Shown here piece by piece: positions 62,703-64,000 of a DNA stretch of 64,000 nucleotides. Made by a program: the position numbers and the translations under genes. The stretch's first letter is position 1. The number at the start of each line of letters is the position of its first letter. Location: NCBI GenBank assembly GCA_965222655.1, contig CBDCUP010000010.1, forward strand, positions 186,001-250,000, given 5' to 3'. Under the pieces are notes generated by a model, which saw nothing but the letters and a program-made list of their open reading frames with translations, made no database searches and was not told the origin of the DNA. The stretch comes from CAUZIZ01 sp965222655. GTDB lineage: Bacteria > Acidobacteriota > UBA6911 > RPQK01 > JAJDTT01.

Positions 62703-63413
62703 TCAGGCTTCACCTCCTTCATCACAGGCGGCCTCTACGAGACGATCGAATAGCAACTGCTGCGCGTCCTGGGCCGCCGACAGCTCCGGATGCCACTGGA
62801 CGCCAATCAGCCAGGGATGAAGCGGCATCTCCACCGCTTCAATGGTTCCGTCGGGGGCATGAGCTACCACCTCCAGGGAATCAGCGGGAGTCTGGATCGC
62901 CTGATGGTGCCAGGAAACCGGACTGCAGTCAGAGCAAGACAATACGTCCGACAGTAGGGTGCCCGGCCGTACCGTAACCGGATGCGGTGTGGGAAGGCGG
63001 GGTGGCAAACGATGTTTGATCGTATCGCCGACAATGTCGGGAAGATGGGGGTACAACGATCCGCCCAGAGCGACATTCAGAACTTGAATACCGCGGCAGA
63101 TGGCGAGTACCGGAAGCTCCTGGCGAAGCGCCTCCAGAATGAGGGCAGTCTCACTACGATCTCGCTCTCCATCTACCATATAGATCGATTCGTGGGATTC
63201 ACCACCATAGAGTTCCGGATCCAGATCGCCTCCTCCCGCCAGGATCAAACCGTCGCACCGATCGATCCAGTGCCTCGCCTCCAGCCGGCCATGCGGGATC
63301 AGGACGGGGATTCCATCGGCCCTCTCTATCGCCTCCACATATTCGGCAGGGAGATGAAACTCATTCTCCTTGTCTCGAGCATAGGTAGTGATGCCGATCA
63401 GCGGTGGCGTCAT
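62703..63413 (-). CDS. Gamma-glutamyl-GABA hydrolase-like class I amidotransferase (PuuD-like)
   Basis: 236 residues from the ATG at 63413, which overlaps the previous stop as ATGA. Catalytic Cys in 'VLAICRGIQVLNVALGG', His and Glu in 'IGVQWHPELSA', and 'GLILAGGGDLDPELYG' are PuuD marks. It hydrolyses gamma-glutamyl amides such as gamma-glutamyl-GABA. Together with the glutamine-synthetase-like gene upstream it supports the gamma-glutamyl putrescine route or a related amine pathway. Confidence 0.9.
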   Translation of the reverse strand: MTPPLIGITTYARDKENEFHLPAEYVEAIERADGIPVLIPHGRLEARHWIDRCDGLILAGGGDLDPELYGGESHESIYMVDGERDRSETALILEALRQELPVLAICRGIQVLNVALGGSLYPHLPDIVGDTIKHRLPPRLPTPHPVTVRPGTLLSDVLSCSDCSPVSWHHQAIQTPADSLEVVAHAPDGTIEAVEMPLHPWLIGVQWHPELSAAQDAQQLLFDRLVEAACDEGGEA

Positions 63414-64000
63414 ATGCGCTCGAAGTACCTCTTCCGTTCCCAATCGGAGACGGCGCGATCGTACGCCTCCTGCTCGGTCCGACAGAAATGGGCGTAGTGA
63501 TCGACCACCTCATCCCCGAAGGCTTCCCGTGTAAAGGAGCTCTCCGCAAATAGCTCGACAGCCTCTCGGAGACTGCCGGGTACCCTTTGACGGTCCGGGC
63601 TCGTGTAGACATTCCCCTCCGTGATTTCGGGAGGCTCGAGCTTCCGTGCAAGACCGTCCAACCCTGATGCCAGAGATGCCGCATAGGCAAGGTAGGGGTT
63701 ACAGTCGGCTCCCGGCACACGACACTCGATGCGAAGGCCAGATCCCGATCCTATTACCCGAAAACCGGAGGTTCGATTGTCATGGCTCCAGGCGACCCTC
63801 GTGGGTGCCCATGATCCCGACTGGTAACGCTTGTAGGAATTGACGTTCGGGGCGTAGCACACCATGAACTCCGGAAGGTGTGCCATCCATCCTCCCAAGA
63901 ACCAGCGGAAGGTATCCGAACATTGAAGCGGACCCAGCGAGGTGTCGCCTGGAAAAACATTCGTCTCACCCCGCCACAGGCTCAGGTGCAGATGGCAGCT
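63410..64000 (-). CDS. Glutamine-synthetase-like enzyme (gamma-glutamylamine synthetase type), C-terminal part
   Basis: The frame runs off the right edge, so the start is outside. The visible part begins 'SCHLHLSLWRGETNVFPGD' (metal/ATP His-x-His region), then 'NSYKRYQSGSWAPTRVAWSHDNRTSGFRV' in pieces and 'RIECRVPGADCNPYLAYAAS', all glutamine-synthetase catalytic blocks. The PuuD-like partner with a 4-base overlap makes a PuuA-type amine ligase more likely than a nitrogen-assimilating enzyme. Confidence 0.9.
   Translation of the reverse strand, partial: SCHLHLSLWRGETNVFPGDTSLGPLQCSDTFRWFLGGWMAHLPEFMVCYAPNVNSYKRYQSGSWAPTRVAWSHDNRTSGFRVIGSGSGLRIECRVPGADCNPYLAYAASLASGLDGLARKLEPPEITEGNVYTSPDRQRVPGSLREAVELFAESSFTREAFGDEVVDHYAHFCRTEQEAYDRAVSDWERKRYFERI

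Overview
The window looks like chromosome from an Acidobacteriota bacterium or a close relative. The main evidence is an Oar-type TonB-dependent receptor with an N-terminal carboxypeptidase-like domain, the DUF1549/DUF1553 plus DUF1501 gene pair shared with planctomycetes, several secreted five-bladed-propeller sugar proteins with a 'DxxLLDNYVVED'-like start, and many short palindromic intergenic repeats. Genus cannot be decided from the sequence alone. No rRNA, tRNA or CRISPR array was seen.

Left arm (1-38,497): mostly catabolic and envelope genes. First come an ankyrin fragment, a secreted propeller protein, a tightly coupled Gfo/Idh/MocA - GMC oxidoreductase - VOC operon, a secreted alpha/beta hydrolase, a lipoprotein and a second propeller gene broken by a miniature transposon. 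Next are an SGNH hydrolase pair, an IS200-type element, a TonB receptor/BNR-lipoprotein operon, an alpha/alpha-toroid protein and a frameshifted beta-propeller gene. Then come monomeric isocitrate dehydrogenase, a DUF1549/1553 cytochrome protein with DUF1501 and a Tat-exported enolase-superfamily dehydratase, small stress genes (YbaN, ferritin-like, YbgA-like), a Kef-type antiporter, and a Tat lipoprotein with a sodium:solute symporter. Together these suggest capture and oxidation of plant- or algal-type sugars.

Middle (38,498-59,805): a 21.3-kb mosaic island. It is bounded by 38-bp Tn3-family inverted repeats, flanked by a 5-bp near-duplication (GGCTT/GGCCT), and sits inside one copy of the host's dispersed palindromic repeat, whose two halves rejoin when the island is removed in silico. 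It contains an IS1380-family element, an IS1595-family element, a nearly intact inner Tn3-family transposon, at least four Tn3 relics, two tyrosine recombinases, two copies of a 318-bp miniature element, and passengers. Passengers include UPF0489 and SEC-C proteins, a coiled-coil/HicA-like/ClpP-like-protease cluster of overlapping genes, a CPBP protease, YtxH and YHS proteins, and a broken trypsin-like protease.

Right arm (59,806-64,000): a pseudokinase-like protein with a C-terminal SPOR domain, then an SDR dehydrogenase, a PuuD-like amidotransferase and a glutamine-synthetase-like enzyme (partial at the edge) that together resemble a gamma-glutamyl amine catabolic operon.

The strongest new observations are the 21.3-kb island and its reconstructed empty site, and a miniature transposon family with perfect 8-bp target duplications. 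That element inactivates two genes, and removing it restores exact reading frames.
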